NCBI RefSeq assembly: GCF_020911925.1
Contig: NZ_CP087134.1
Span: 3,782,001 to 3,846,000 of the forward strand
DNA length: 64,000 bases
Direction: 5' to 3'
Origin: Flavobacterium cupriresistens
Lineage (GTDB): Bacteria > Bacteroidota > Bacteroidia > Flavobacteriales > Flavobacteriaceae
Part shown: piece after piece, positions 9,421-16,232 of the stretch
Layout: each line of letters starts with the position of its first letter
How positions within the stretch are numbered: position 1 is the first letter of the stretch
Position numbers and translations under genes: made by a program
The notes under the pieces: generated by a model
Database searches by the model: none
The model's input: only the letters and a program-made list of their open reading frames with translations
Told to the model about the DNA's origin: nothing

Positions 9421-10050
9421 GATTACGGATCAAACCCAAAATCTGTGGAGCGGTAACAAAAATGAGGATTAAAATTTAGTTTGTCTACTCCACCTTATTT
9501 TACACAATACCCTTGGTTTGTCCTTTCGACGAAGCAGAAATCACACAAGAAATTCCGCAAAGAAAAGCTCTAATCTTTGTCGAATATTGGATGTGATTTC
9601 TGCTTCGTCGAAAGGACAGGACTATAGAAAAAAAAGGCATATTACTTCAATAACTACATCGCGATAAATCACAAATAATCACTTAGATGTTCTTTTTTAA
9701 ATAGTTGATTTTTAATTACTTATATGTATTTATTGCCGTGAAATAGTTTTTTTATGTCTATTTTTTCTGCTTTCGTGACAAAAATTCTCCCTCTTCGTGT
9801 CATTTCTTCCTTTACAGGTTTACATCCCCAGTAATTTTATTCCTTAATAACAGCTGAAAAGCATGCGTCAATTGTTATTTATCTTATTATCAGAATATTA
9901 TATGACAATAAAAACCATCATGTGTTTACATGCTAAAGAGAAAAAGTTATAGTCCATATTTATTTCAAACAATAAGCAAATCAACCAAAAAACAGGGAAG
10001 GAAGCCGAAAAACCCTAAAAAAGAGTAGGTAACAAATCAACCAATAAGTT
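9421..10050. other. Gene-free upstream region of the lanthipeptide-like locus
   Basis: About 630 bases. It holds a 24-base word at 9427-9450 that resembles 62452-62475 next to an ISL3 transposase remnant, and a 27-bp inverted repeat at 9519-9618. The remaining 430 bases before the ATG at 10051 are AT-rich and should contain the promoter, but I find no clear TTG-N17-23-TAnnTTTG match. Confidence 0.5.
9519..9618. repeat. 27-bp perfect inverted repeat element
   Basis: Positions 9519-9545 are the exact reverse complement of 9592-9618, separated by 46 bases. The arms contain cctttcgacgaagcagaa. It lies in gene-free DNA upstream of the repeat-protein gene and could be a dispersed palindromic element or a large cruciform; there is no T tract that would make it a clean terminator. 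Confidence 0.85.
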
Positions 10051-11484
10051 ATGACTAAAATTTCTAACGTAGAAAACGGGGCTGTGTACGAAGGGTACGA
10101 TAGCCTTGCTGCCTCACAGTGGTGTACCCCATCATTTCTGGGATGTAGCGCGTGTGTCTCTACCAGTGCTGTCAAAGGTCAGGTTACGATCACAATAGAA
10201 TTAAGAACTCCTTTCGGAAATGTATCTAAAAGCTTTAGTTTTAATAGTAATGTAAGTTTTACATGGCAGCCTTTTAGTAAATTCAAAGTTACCATAAGCA
10301 TCGCAAACTTCAATGAAGCCGGCGGTGTTTTTAGTTTTGATCTGGCTCTGAATCCTTGCATCGACATTCCGTTTTATGGATGGAAATGCTTTAATTTCAG
10401 CCACACATTCTCTGTGCCATTATTAGTAGCAGGTATCGAAAGTGATATTGACGATTCTCATTTTACAAGTTTGTTAACGTTACACGCCAGTGGTGCTTTA
10501 GATGCTGGATGTCACTGCGACGATACGGCTACTCCGTTGTTGAAAGGTGATATTTACAACAACTATCTGAGCGGCCAGGCCGCTTTTCCAACCATACCGG
10601 TTACGAAATGCTTTCCGATACCAACTGTACAATGCATTCCAACTATTACATCATGTGTAACAGGGATATCCCCTATTTGTCTTACACAGCAAGATACTGG
10701 TGCAAATGCAGCTGCAATACCTACACTACCAGTAAATCAATGTATCCCTACAGTGTCTTGTATTCCTACTGTATCTTGCATTCCGACGGTATCGTGTACC
10801 GGAATCCCGTTTATTTGTAATGGTGTCGCTGCTCAAGCTGGAAATACTGCCAATGCCGAAGCCAGAACATTAGTTTGTTTTCCAACATATCCTCCGGTAT
10901 GCAGACAACTAAGTGCTACTGATGCAAATGCTGCTGCAATACCAACATTACCTGTAAGTCAATGTATTCCTACAGCATCTTGTATTCCTACTGTTTCTTG
11001 CATTCCAACAATATCATGCACAGGAATACCTTTTATCTGTAATGATGCTGTTCAAAGTACTGGCGGTGTAAATGCAGGACCACCACATACGGTATTGTGT
11101 TTTCCAACATTGCCAATGGCATGTAGACCAACAGGAGCTGTTGCTGATGCAGCTGCAATTCCAACATTACCGGTAAATCAATGTATACCTACGGTATCTT
11201 GTATTCCGACAGTGTCTTGTATCCCAACGGTATCGTGCACCGGAATCCCATTTATTTGTAATGGTGTTGCTGCTCAAGCGGGAAGTACACAACAAAGTAC
11301 TTATACACTTATTTGTGCCCCAACGAATCCTATAGCATGCAGACATTTAGGCGCTGACTATCAGGGTAATGCTGCTGCAATACCGACATTACCGGTAAAT
11401 CAGTGTGTGCCTACTGTATCGTGTGTTCCAACCTTGTCTTGTATCCCAACGGCATCGTGCACCGGAATACCTTTTATTTGTTAA
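10051..11484 (+). CDS. Cys-rich repeat protein, putative multi-core RiPP (lanthipeptide-like) precursor
   Basis: 477 aa, not a family I can name. Residues 1-~170 are a globular, beta-strand-rich region (ITIELRTPFGNV, FKVTISIANF) with a WCTPSFLGCSAC cluster and no signal peptide or Gly-Gly cleavage site. From residue 177 the protein is modular: a degenerate unit (177-210), then four 37-aa units (220-256, 294-330, 367-403, 441-477) carrying three successive IPTVSC-type hexads and ending CTGIPFIC. They are joined by 36-37-aa spacers with a TLVC...CFPTYPPVC pattern. In all units and spacers each Cys has a Thr 3, 5 or 6 residues before it. The protein ends exactly at the last module. Kinase, HopA1-type and LanC-type genes follow, so I infer a substrate for dehydration and thioether cyclisation. 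Alternative: a disulfide-rich structural protein. Confidence 0.8.
   Translation: MTKISNVENGAVYEGYDSLAASQWCTPSFLGCSACVSTSAVKGQVTITIELRTPFGNVSKSFSFNSNVSFTWQPFSKFKVTISIANFNEAGGVFSFDLALNPCIDIPFYGWKCFNFSHTFSVPLLVAGIESDIDDSHFTSLLTLHASGALDAGCHCDDTATPLLKGDIYNNYLSGQAAFPTIPVTKCFPIPTVQCIPTITSCVTGISPICLTQQDTGANAAAIPTLPVNQCIPTVSCIPTVSCIPTVSCTGIPFICNGVAAQAGNTANAEARTLVCFPTYPPVCRQLSATDANAAAIPTLPVSQCIPTASCIPTVSCIPTISCTGIPFICNDAVQSTGGVNAGPPHTVLCFPTLPMACRPTGAVADAAAIPTLPVNQCIPTVSCIPTVSCIPTVSCTGIPFICNGVAAQAGSTQQSTYTLICAPTNPIACRHLGADYQGNAAAIPTLPVNQCVPTVSCVPTLSCIPTASCTGIPFIC
10579..10680 (+). repeat. Degenerate module R0 of the repeat protein
   Basis: 34 codons (residues 177-210). It keeps the frame of the later modules (PTIPVTKC, PTVQC, TSC, GISPIC) but has four Cys instead of five and altered spacing. 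It looks like the oldest or a capping copy. Confidence 0.7.
10708..10818 (+). repeat. Core module R1 (37 codons)
   Basis: Residues 220-256: AAAIPTLPVNQC, three IPTVSC hexads, then TGIPFIC. Thr225, 234, 240, 246 and 250 precede Cys231, 237, 243, 249 and 256 by 6, 3, 3, 3 and 6 residues. Followed by a 37-codon spacer (10819-10929). Confidence 0.9.
10930..11040 (+). repeat. Core module R2 (37 codons)
   Basis: Residues 294-330. Same Thr/Cys register as R1, with N-to-S, V-to-A and V-to-I changes between the Thr and Cys positions. Starts 222 bases after R1; followed by a 36-codon spacer (11041-11148). Confidence 0.9.
11149..11259 (+). repeat. Core module R3 (37 codons)
   Basis: Residues 367-403. 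Same amino-acid sequence as R1 but with many synonymous codon differences, which suggests selection on the peptide. Starts 219 bases after R2; followed by a 37-codon spacer (11260-11370). Confidence 0.9.
11371..11481 (+). repeat. Core module R4 (37 codons), C-terminal
   Basis: Residues 441-477. Conservative I-to-V, V-to-L and V-to-A changes; all Thr and Cys positions are kept. The last Cys codon (11479-11481) is followed immediately by the TAA stop, so the protein has a free C-terminal Cys. Confidence 0.9.
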
Positions 11485-11501
11485 TACTATTTAATTTTAA
11501 A

Positions 11502-11537
11502 AATCGCAGGGTCTAAACAATCCTGCGATTGTTTTTT
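11502..11537 (+). terminator. Attenuator-like hairpin between precursor and kinase
   Basis: 9-bp perfect stem (11502-11510 with 11522-11530), GC-rich at its core, with an 11-base loop, followed by gtttttt at 11531-11537. It lies 17 bases after the precursor stop and 20 bases before the kinase ATG. A leaky terminator here would give more precursor than enzyme mRNA, as in many lanthipeptide operons. Confidence 0.75.
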
Positions 11538-11556
11538 AATCCTTAAATCTTACGTA

Positions 11557-12660
11557 ATGCAATTAACTCCAGAAACCGTATATCAGTATCTACATAAACG
11601 CCAACTTATTGATGAAGAGGCAGTGATTAAAGGCAATTTTATGGTACATCCGGTAAAGACCAGAAATACCATCATGAAAATAATAGTCCGTCCTGAGAAT
11701 TCTCTTTTTGTGAAGCAAATGCAAAAAGATATCGTTAGTGACGGTTTATTTCAAAGAGAAATCAATACCTATACTTTATTTAAAAACAAGGCAGAATTTT
11801 CATCAATTGCAGCTGTTGTTCCTAAACTATTGGATTACGATGATGTTGCTAATATAATGATAACCGAACTGTTATATGATGCAAAAAACTTATATGAGCA
11901 TTATATGCTTACCAAAAACTTCGACTTAAACCTTGCCCGCGAGCAAGCTGTTATATTATCAGCATGTCATGTTGTACCTGAAGACAAATCAATTGCATCA
12001 ATGTTTCCAAAAAACCTTCCGTGGGTATTACAATTGGATAAATACGATGCCGATCAATTTTTTGTAAACAATGAAGCAAGCACTTCTATTATTAGCCTGA
12101 TAAAAGAGAATCAGGTCCTGCAAAACGCATTAATAAACTTGGCCATATCGTGGAATTACACCCACTTGATACACGGTGATATCAAATGGATCAACTTTAT
12201 GGTTACTCAAGATGAAAAAGGTTTTACACAAAAACTTATCGATTGGGAACTTGCTGACATTGGCGATCCGTTGTGGGATGTTGCCGGACTCATGCAATCG
12301 TATATCAGTGTTTGGCTCCTTGGATTTGATAATAACGACCCTGCCGGTTACCAATTACCGGAGTATATGCAACCCTACGATATCAAAAACACCCAATCTT
12401 CGGCACAGGCTTTCCTTTATGAATATATGGCTATACAAAAATACCCTGAATCATATTATGGTACTATTTTGGCAAAAATAATTCAGTTAACAGCAGCCAG
12501 AATTATTCAGACGAGTTTAGAAGGAATTACTTATAATTCAAAAATTGAAGCGAATAATATGCGTTGTATTCAATTGGCGTTCAATATTATGAGTAATCCT
12601 TTTAACGCATTACAGGAATTGTTTAATATAAAACTACAACAAGATTATGTTCCAGGATAA
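11557..12660 (+). CDS. APH-like kinase (class V lanthipeptide LxmK/TvaC-type)
   Basis: 367 aa with an aminoglycoside-phosphotransferase/choline-kinase fold. The catalytic loop LIHGDIKWINF has His206, Asp208 and Asn213, and the metal-binding segment LIDWELADIGDP has Asp229 and Glu231; these are the Brenner and DxE-type motifs. The N-terminal part (KIIVRPENSLFVKQ, around 41-54) should form the nucleotide-binding lobe. Resistance kinases share the fold, but the neighbourhood (Cys/Thr-rich repeat protein before it, HopA1-family and LanC-like genes after it) matches the kinase of class V lanthipeptide synthetases, which phosphorylates Ser/Thr before elimination. The next gene starts 14 bases before this one ends, so translation is probably coupled. 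Function inferred from fold plus context. Confidence 0.82.
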   Translation: MQLTPETVYQYLHKRQLIDEEAVIKGNFMVHPVKTRNTIMKIIVRPENSLFVKQMQKDIVSDGLFQREINTYTLFKNKAEFSSIAAVVPKLLDYDDVANIMITELLYDAKNLYEHYMLTKNFDLNLAREQAVILSACHVVPEDKSIASMFPKNLPWVLQLDKYDADQFFVNNEASTSIISLIKENQVLQNALINLAISWNYTHLIHGDIKWINFMVTQDEKGFTQKLIDWELADIGDPLWDVAGLMQSYISVWLLGFDNNDPAGYQLPEYMQPYDIKNTQSSAQAFLYEYMAIQKYPESYYGTILAKIIQLTAARIIQTSLEGITYNSKIEANNMRCIQLAFNIMSNPFNALQELFNIKLQQDYVPG

Positions 12661-13612
12661 AACCATCGTTAAAGAACTTACGCGACTAATTAGTCAACTT
12701 CATATTTCAGACTCTTTTCTCCAATTTAGAGAAAAACAGTATGCTATTACACCTGAGAATGCAATGAGCAGTCTCATTAGCATATTGTATTCCGAATGTT
12801 ATGCCTTAAAAGAAAGCTATCAGACAGGTCAGAAGGAAAGAGCGCTCCATTTTACGGACTCTAATGACTCTTTTTTGGAATTGCTTTCTCAAAATAATCT
12901 AAGTAAAAACAGAACAGAAAAGGATTGGATTGTAAAAAACATACATCCGAATGGGTATTTAGAAGTAACAAAACAGAGCGAACTGCAAGTCATACACGCT
13001 TCTCATTTAGTAGATTTTCCGTCCGGATCAACTGCGGAAATCGGGCAAACGGTTTCGGTTTTATTTTCAAAAGAAGACAGGCAGAGGCAACCTACTTTTT
13101 ATTATGTTTTTAGCGATCAATCCATGAATCCGTTTCAAAATTTTACGAGAATATATTGGAATTGTAACAGCGATGGTGCGCCAAAACTTATAAAATGCAT
13201 TACTGAAAAACTTAACTATTATTCGATTCCGTTTCTCTTTAAATGCCTTAATCACCCTGATTTGTACTTTCGAAGAGATGCAGCAGTGCTTTATATAGAA
13301 GAGACTATGATTCCTATAATCAAAATGTTACTGCCTGAAATTTGTAACGAAATGGAAGACTACCTTGAAGAAGATGTACCTCTTTTTGCTTATCCGTATG
13401 CCAAAGGAGTTGGTATGGCTGAAAGTCCAAATGAGAATGAAAGTTTCGGAATGAACAGAGTGACCATACTAGCTGAAACCCTCTTCCGAACTACACACAA
13501 AAAACTGGTGGCTACAGCTGTTGTTAACGAAATTGGAAGCACTTTTCTACAAAGAGGAATAGACCCGAAAACGACTTTTCTCAATAAAGGAACAAAAATA
13601 CTATTCAATTAA
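12647..13612 (+). CDS. HopA1-family protein, putative phospho-Ser/Thr lyase (LxmY/TvaD-type)
   Basis: 321 aa. The C-terminal two thirds carry the pattern I associate with the T3SS effector HopA1 family as found in bacterial RiPP clusters: FYYVFSD (151-157), RIYWN (168-172), a GAPKLI helix, IPFLFKCL (194-201) and RRDAAVLYIE (209-218). In lexapeptide and thioviridamide pathways a HopA1-like protein works with the APH-like kinase to eliminate phosphate and form dehydroamino acids. The start ATG lies inside the end of the kinase gene (14-base overlap), supporting a kinase-lyase pair. The N-terminal 100 residues are helical and less conserved. No secretion signal or type III apparatus is nearby, so a virulence-effector role is unlikely. 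Confidence 0.8.
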   Translation: MFQDKTIVKELTRLISQLHISDSFLQFREKQYAITPENAMSSLISILYSECYALKESYQTGQKERALHFTDSNDSFLELLSQNNLSKNRTEKDWIVKNIHPNGYLEVTKQSELQVIHASHLVDFPSGSTAEIGQTVSVLFSKEDRQRQPTFYYVFSDQSMNPFQNFTRIYWNCNSDGAPKLIKCITEKLNYYSIPFLFKCLNHPDLYFRRDAAVLYIEETMIPIIKMLLPEICNEMEDYLEEDVPLFAYPYAKGVGMAESPNENESFGMNRVTILAETLFRTTHKKLVATAVVNEIGSTFLQRGIDPKTTFLNKGTKILFN

Positions 13613-13623
13613 AAGAAAGAATT

Positions 13624-14856
13624 ATGGATCAGACCAATAAAAATATTTTCCTTGAAACGGCATGGAATATCGGAACTAATTTAATGAAAACCAGTATCTG
13701 GCATGATAAATCCTGTACCTGGCAAGGGTATTCATTTGAGCCTTTGAATGGTACGTATCAACCCGTGATCAGAACTTTTGGACCGGATGTTTACTCAGGT
13801 ACAGCGGGTATTGCTTTATTTTTGACGGCTTTGTATACGGAAAGAGAAGACCCGATTTTGCTCCAAACAATAGAAGGCAGCATTGAACAAATGAAAAGTA
13901 CCATGTATGCTGCTATTAGTCACGGATTCTATGCTGGAAAACCCGGGATCGCAGCGGCATTAATCAAAATTGGAAAAGAATTAAACAGAACAGATTGGGT
14001 ACAAGAGGGACTTGATTTACTCGATAGCATTCCTTCTGAATCGCTTCAATCCTATGAAATTGATATTATAAGTGGTGCTGCCGGAACAATACCGGTGCTG
14101 CTGGATGTTTATACTGTTTTTAAAAAATCGGAATTACTGGATAAAGCAATTGCATTAGGGCATTTATTGTGTGATGCGGCTGTTAAAAATAATACTGTTT
14201 GGTCATGGGCTACGGTTCCTTCACAAAAAAATCTAACAGGTTTCTCACACGGCTCCTCAGGAATAGCTTTAGCGTTATTGCAATTGTATAAAGTAACGGG
14301 AAACCCCGCATTTATGGAAGCCGCTGAAGGTGGTTTTAATTACGAACGCCAGTCTTTTGATAACACACAACAAAACTGGCCTGACTTTAGAGACGATGTG
14401 GTCGCAAGCACCACAACCAATGTATGTGGACTAGCCTGGTGCCACGGAGCTCCCGGGATTACAATTTCAAGATTAAAAGCAAATCAATTAGATTCAAATC
14501 CTGTTTTTACAAACGAAATGAATATTGCACTCGCGACTACCGCTAATTCTGTTTATCAGGGGCTAATGGAAAATCTGACGAGTACCAATTACTCTATTTG
14601 TCATGGCATAGCAGGAAATGCAGATATTATGATGGATTGTGGAGGAATGGAATACCAACAACTGGCAGAAGCTGTCGGGAACGCCGGTATTAGCAAATAT
14701 CCAAACAATAATATTCAATGGTCTACAGGATTAAGTAGCGGACAGTATACGCCGGGACTGATGATGGGGATAGCAGGGACTGGATATTTTTATCTTCGCT
14801 TGCTAAATAAAGACAAACATAAAAGTGTGTTGCTGCCGCAACTTGGGCTGGCTTAA
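13624..14856 (+). CDS. LanC-like zinc cyclase
   Basis: 410 aa, the usual length for a free LanC. The alpha/alpha-barrel signatures are present: SGTAGIALF (58-66), GFYAGKPGIA (101-110), GFSHGSSGIA (206-214), WCHGAPGI (272-279), ICHGIAGN (325-332) and GLMMGIAGTGYFYL (378-391). Cys273, Cys326 and His327 match the three zinc ligands of NisC-type cyclases, so the active site looks complete. The style of the GFSHGSSGI and WCHGAPG motifs is closest to LanM C-terminal domains. It should activate Cys thiolate for addition to Dha/Dhb, giving lanthionine or methyllanthionine. Starts 11 bases after the HopA1 gene; last gene of the run. Confidence 0.9.
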   Translation: MDQTNKNIFLETAWNIGTNLMKTSIWHDKSCTWQGYSFEPLNGTYQPVIRTFGPDVYSGTAGIALFLTALYTEREDPILLQTIEGSIEQMKSTMYAAISHGFYAGKPGIAAALIKIGKELNRTDWVQEGLDLLDSIPSESLQSYEIDIISGAAGTIPVLLDVYTVFKKSELLDKAIALGHLLCDAAVKNNTVWSWATVPSQKNLTGFSHGSSGIALALLQLYKVTGNPAFMEAAEGGFNYERQSFDNTQQNWPDFRDDVVASTTTNVCGLAWCHGAPGITISRLKANQLDSNPVFTNEMNIALATTANSVYQGLMENLTSTNYSICHGIAGNADIMMDCGGMEYQQLAEAVGNAGISKYPNNNIQWSTGLSSGQYTPGLMMGIAGTGYFYLRLLNKDKHKSVLLPQLGLA

Positions 14857-14897
14857 GAAGCTATAAACAATCAAAAAAAATGGAAGTATTGTTTTAA

Positions 14898-15164
14898 ATT
14901 GCCTCCTGCTTTACCTCAATGTCATTAAGTTAAGGATTATCAAAAAAAGTCTCACGCAGATTTTAGCGGGATGAAATAAAAAAATCCGCAGAATCTGCAA
15001 AATCTGCGTGAAAAATCTCTTAACTTAATGACATTGTGCTTTAGCTGGAGGAATATAATTTAATTTAAAATTTTAAAGGCTTAAGCCAAAATTGTTAGTC
15101 AATTAGGCTAAAGCCAATTTTGTACTTCTCAATCTGCATACCTCCAGCTAAAGCAGGAGGCAAT
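14898..15164. repeat. Composite nested palindromic element, copy 1
   Basis: Outer 16-bp perfect inverted repeats (14898-14913 with 15149-15164, word gcctcctgcttta) enclose an inner 120-bp element (14917-15036) whose ends are an 18-bp inverted repeat, caatgtcattaagttaag. The inner element is flanked directly by tgctttacct (14907-14916) and tgctttagct (15037-15046), a 9/10 direct repeat that looks like a target duplication. Inside it lies a further hairpin with tcacgcagatttt arms (14952-14964 with 14999-15011). It fills the space between the cyclase and patatin genes. Confidence 0.85.
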
Positions 15165-15200
15165 GGAAAATAATGCTTCTATTCTTTATAAAATTACAAA

Positions 15201-16100
15201 CTACTTATTATCACTCATAATTTCAGATTTATTCTGTGCATATTCATAACCTTGCTCCCACCACACTTTCATAACTTCTCTATTGAAAATCAAAGCGTTA
15301 TTTGTGAGTTTTGTTGGTGTGTAGTATAGATTTAATTTTACATTTTTATTGCTGGCCATTAGTTTTCCAATTGCGATATCATGCTTTTCTACCTGATCCA
15401 GAGCAATTCGGAATAAATCAATCATCAGGGAAAACGGGTTTTTGCCGATTACCATTTTATCCATATTAACTTCTGTTTCCAGAATGATCACATCAATTTC
15501 GGTTGCGCCACGATTTATGGCTTCACGTATGGGTACCAAACTCGAGAAACCTCCGTCTCCATATTCGTAATTGTTTTTGGTGACTAAACTCATAAACGGA
15601 ATATAATTGCTTGAAATCCAAGTCCAGTCGCAAAACTCTTCGTACGTACAGTCTTTAACGGACTTATATTCTGCCTCGTTTTTGGTTAAATTGGTAACGG
15701 TAACAATAACATCACTCTTAAGTTTTTTGAGCTTATTGAAATCGGCTATCGAAAAATTGTTTTTGATGTACTTTTGTAGTCCTTTACTCTCTCCAAAAGT
15801 CCTTTTTCCTCTAAAAAATTGACGTAAAACATTAAAATGATTGATGGTTACGATGTCAATCCCATCTTTGACTTTCACAACAAACGGACAGATATTAAAA
15901 ATTTTAGACATGGTAACATTGGTGTAAACCCAGTGGATTTTTTTCAAATGCCCCAGAGCCAGGTGCGGAATTAACAAACTCCCTGTTGAAGTTCCTAAGA
16001 ACATATCGTATTCGTGTTTCTTCTCTTCTATTAAATATTGTGCCACACCACCCGCAAATGCTCCTTTACTGCCTCCACCTGAAATAACCAATGCTCTCAT
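15201..16100 (-). CDS. Patatin-like phospholipase
   Basis: 299 aa. The N-terminus shows the oxyanion loop SGGGSKGAFAGG (7-18), the nucleophile elbow GTSTG with Ser38, and the catalytic Asp in DGG (182-184), so the Ser-Asp dyad of the patatin family is complete. Such enzymes hydrolyse phospholipids or other acyl esters. There is no signal peptide or outer-membrane barrel, so it is probably cytoplasmic or membrane-peripheral. It is convergent to the cyclase gene, separated by the composite repeat, and is probably unrelated to that pathway. Confidence 0.92.
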   Translation of the reverse strand: MRALVISGGGSKGAFAGGVAQYLIEEKKHEYDMFLGTSTGSLLIPHLALGHLKKIHWVYTNVTMSKIFNICPFVVKVKDGIDIVTINHFNVLRQFFRGKRTFGESKGLQKYIKNNFSIADFNKLKKLKSDVIVTVTNLTKNEAEYKSVKDCTYEEFCDWTWISSNYIPFMSLVTKNNYEYGDGGFSSLVPIREAINRGATEIDVIILETEVNMDKMVIGKNPFSLMIDLFRIALDQVEKHDIAIGKLMASNKNVKLNLYYTPTKLTNNALIFNREVMKVWWEQGYEYAQNKSEIMSDNK

Positions 16101-16137
16101 AAATTTAATGTAGGTATTATTTTTTTTATTTAGAATG

Positions 16138-16232
16138 TGGGGAGAGAATAGAGTACAGAATATAGATTGGAGTTTTTTCCTTGCTCTACATCCTAATATT
16201 CTATGCTCTATATTCTTTGTTCTATACTCTTT
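16138..16232. repeat. Degenerate tctatactcttt-type repeat
   Basis: Intergenic stretch made of near-repeats of agaatagagtacagaatatag and, on the other side, the inverted words ctatgctctatattctttgttctatactct. The two halves could pair imperfectly. It lies between patatin and the M1 peptidase, and no gene is seen. Confidence 0.5.

Noticed and set aside
8852..9422. Short ORFs of 63-73 codons (8852-9073 and 9231-9422)
   Set aside because: Both lie entirely in the 158-bp repeats and read the repeated words; the similarity between them is the repeat itself.
10608..10820. Overlapping ORF in another frame of the repeat protein
   Set aside because: It reads through the repetitive Cys-rich region in frame +2, starts in the middle of a module and has no independent features; it is a by-product of the repeat codons.
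11557..12660. Aminoglycoside or macrolide resistance kinase
   Set aside because: The fold fits, but the overlap with a HopA1-family gene and the adjacent LanC-like gene make a RiPP kinase far more likely.
12647..13612. Type III secretion effector
   Set aside because: HopA1 homology is real, but there are no type III genes in the window and flavobacteria lack that system; RiPP context explains it better.
15201..16100. Patatin as part of an antiphage (CBASS-like) system
   Set aside because: No CD-NTase or other defence partner is adjacent, and it is convergent to the RiPP-like genes across a repeat.
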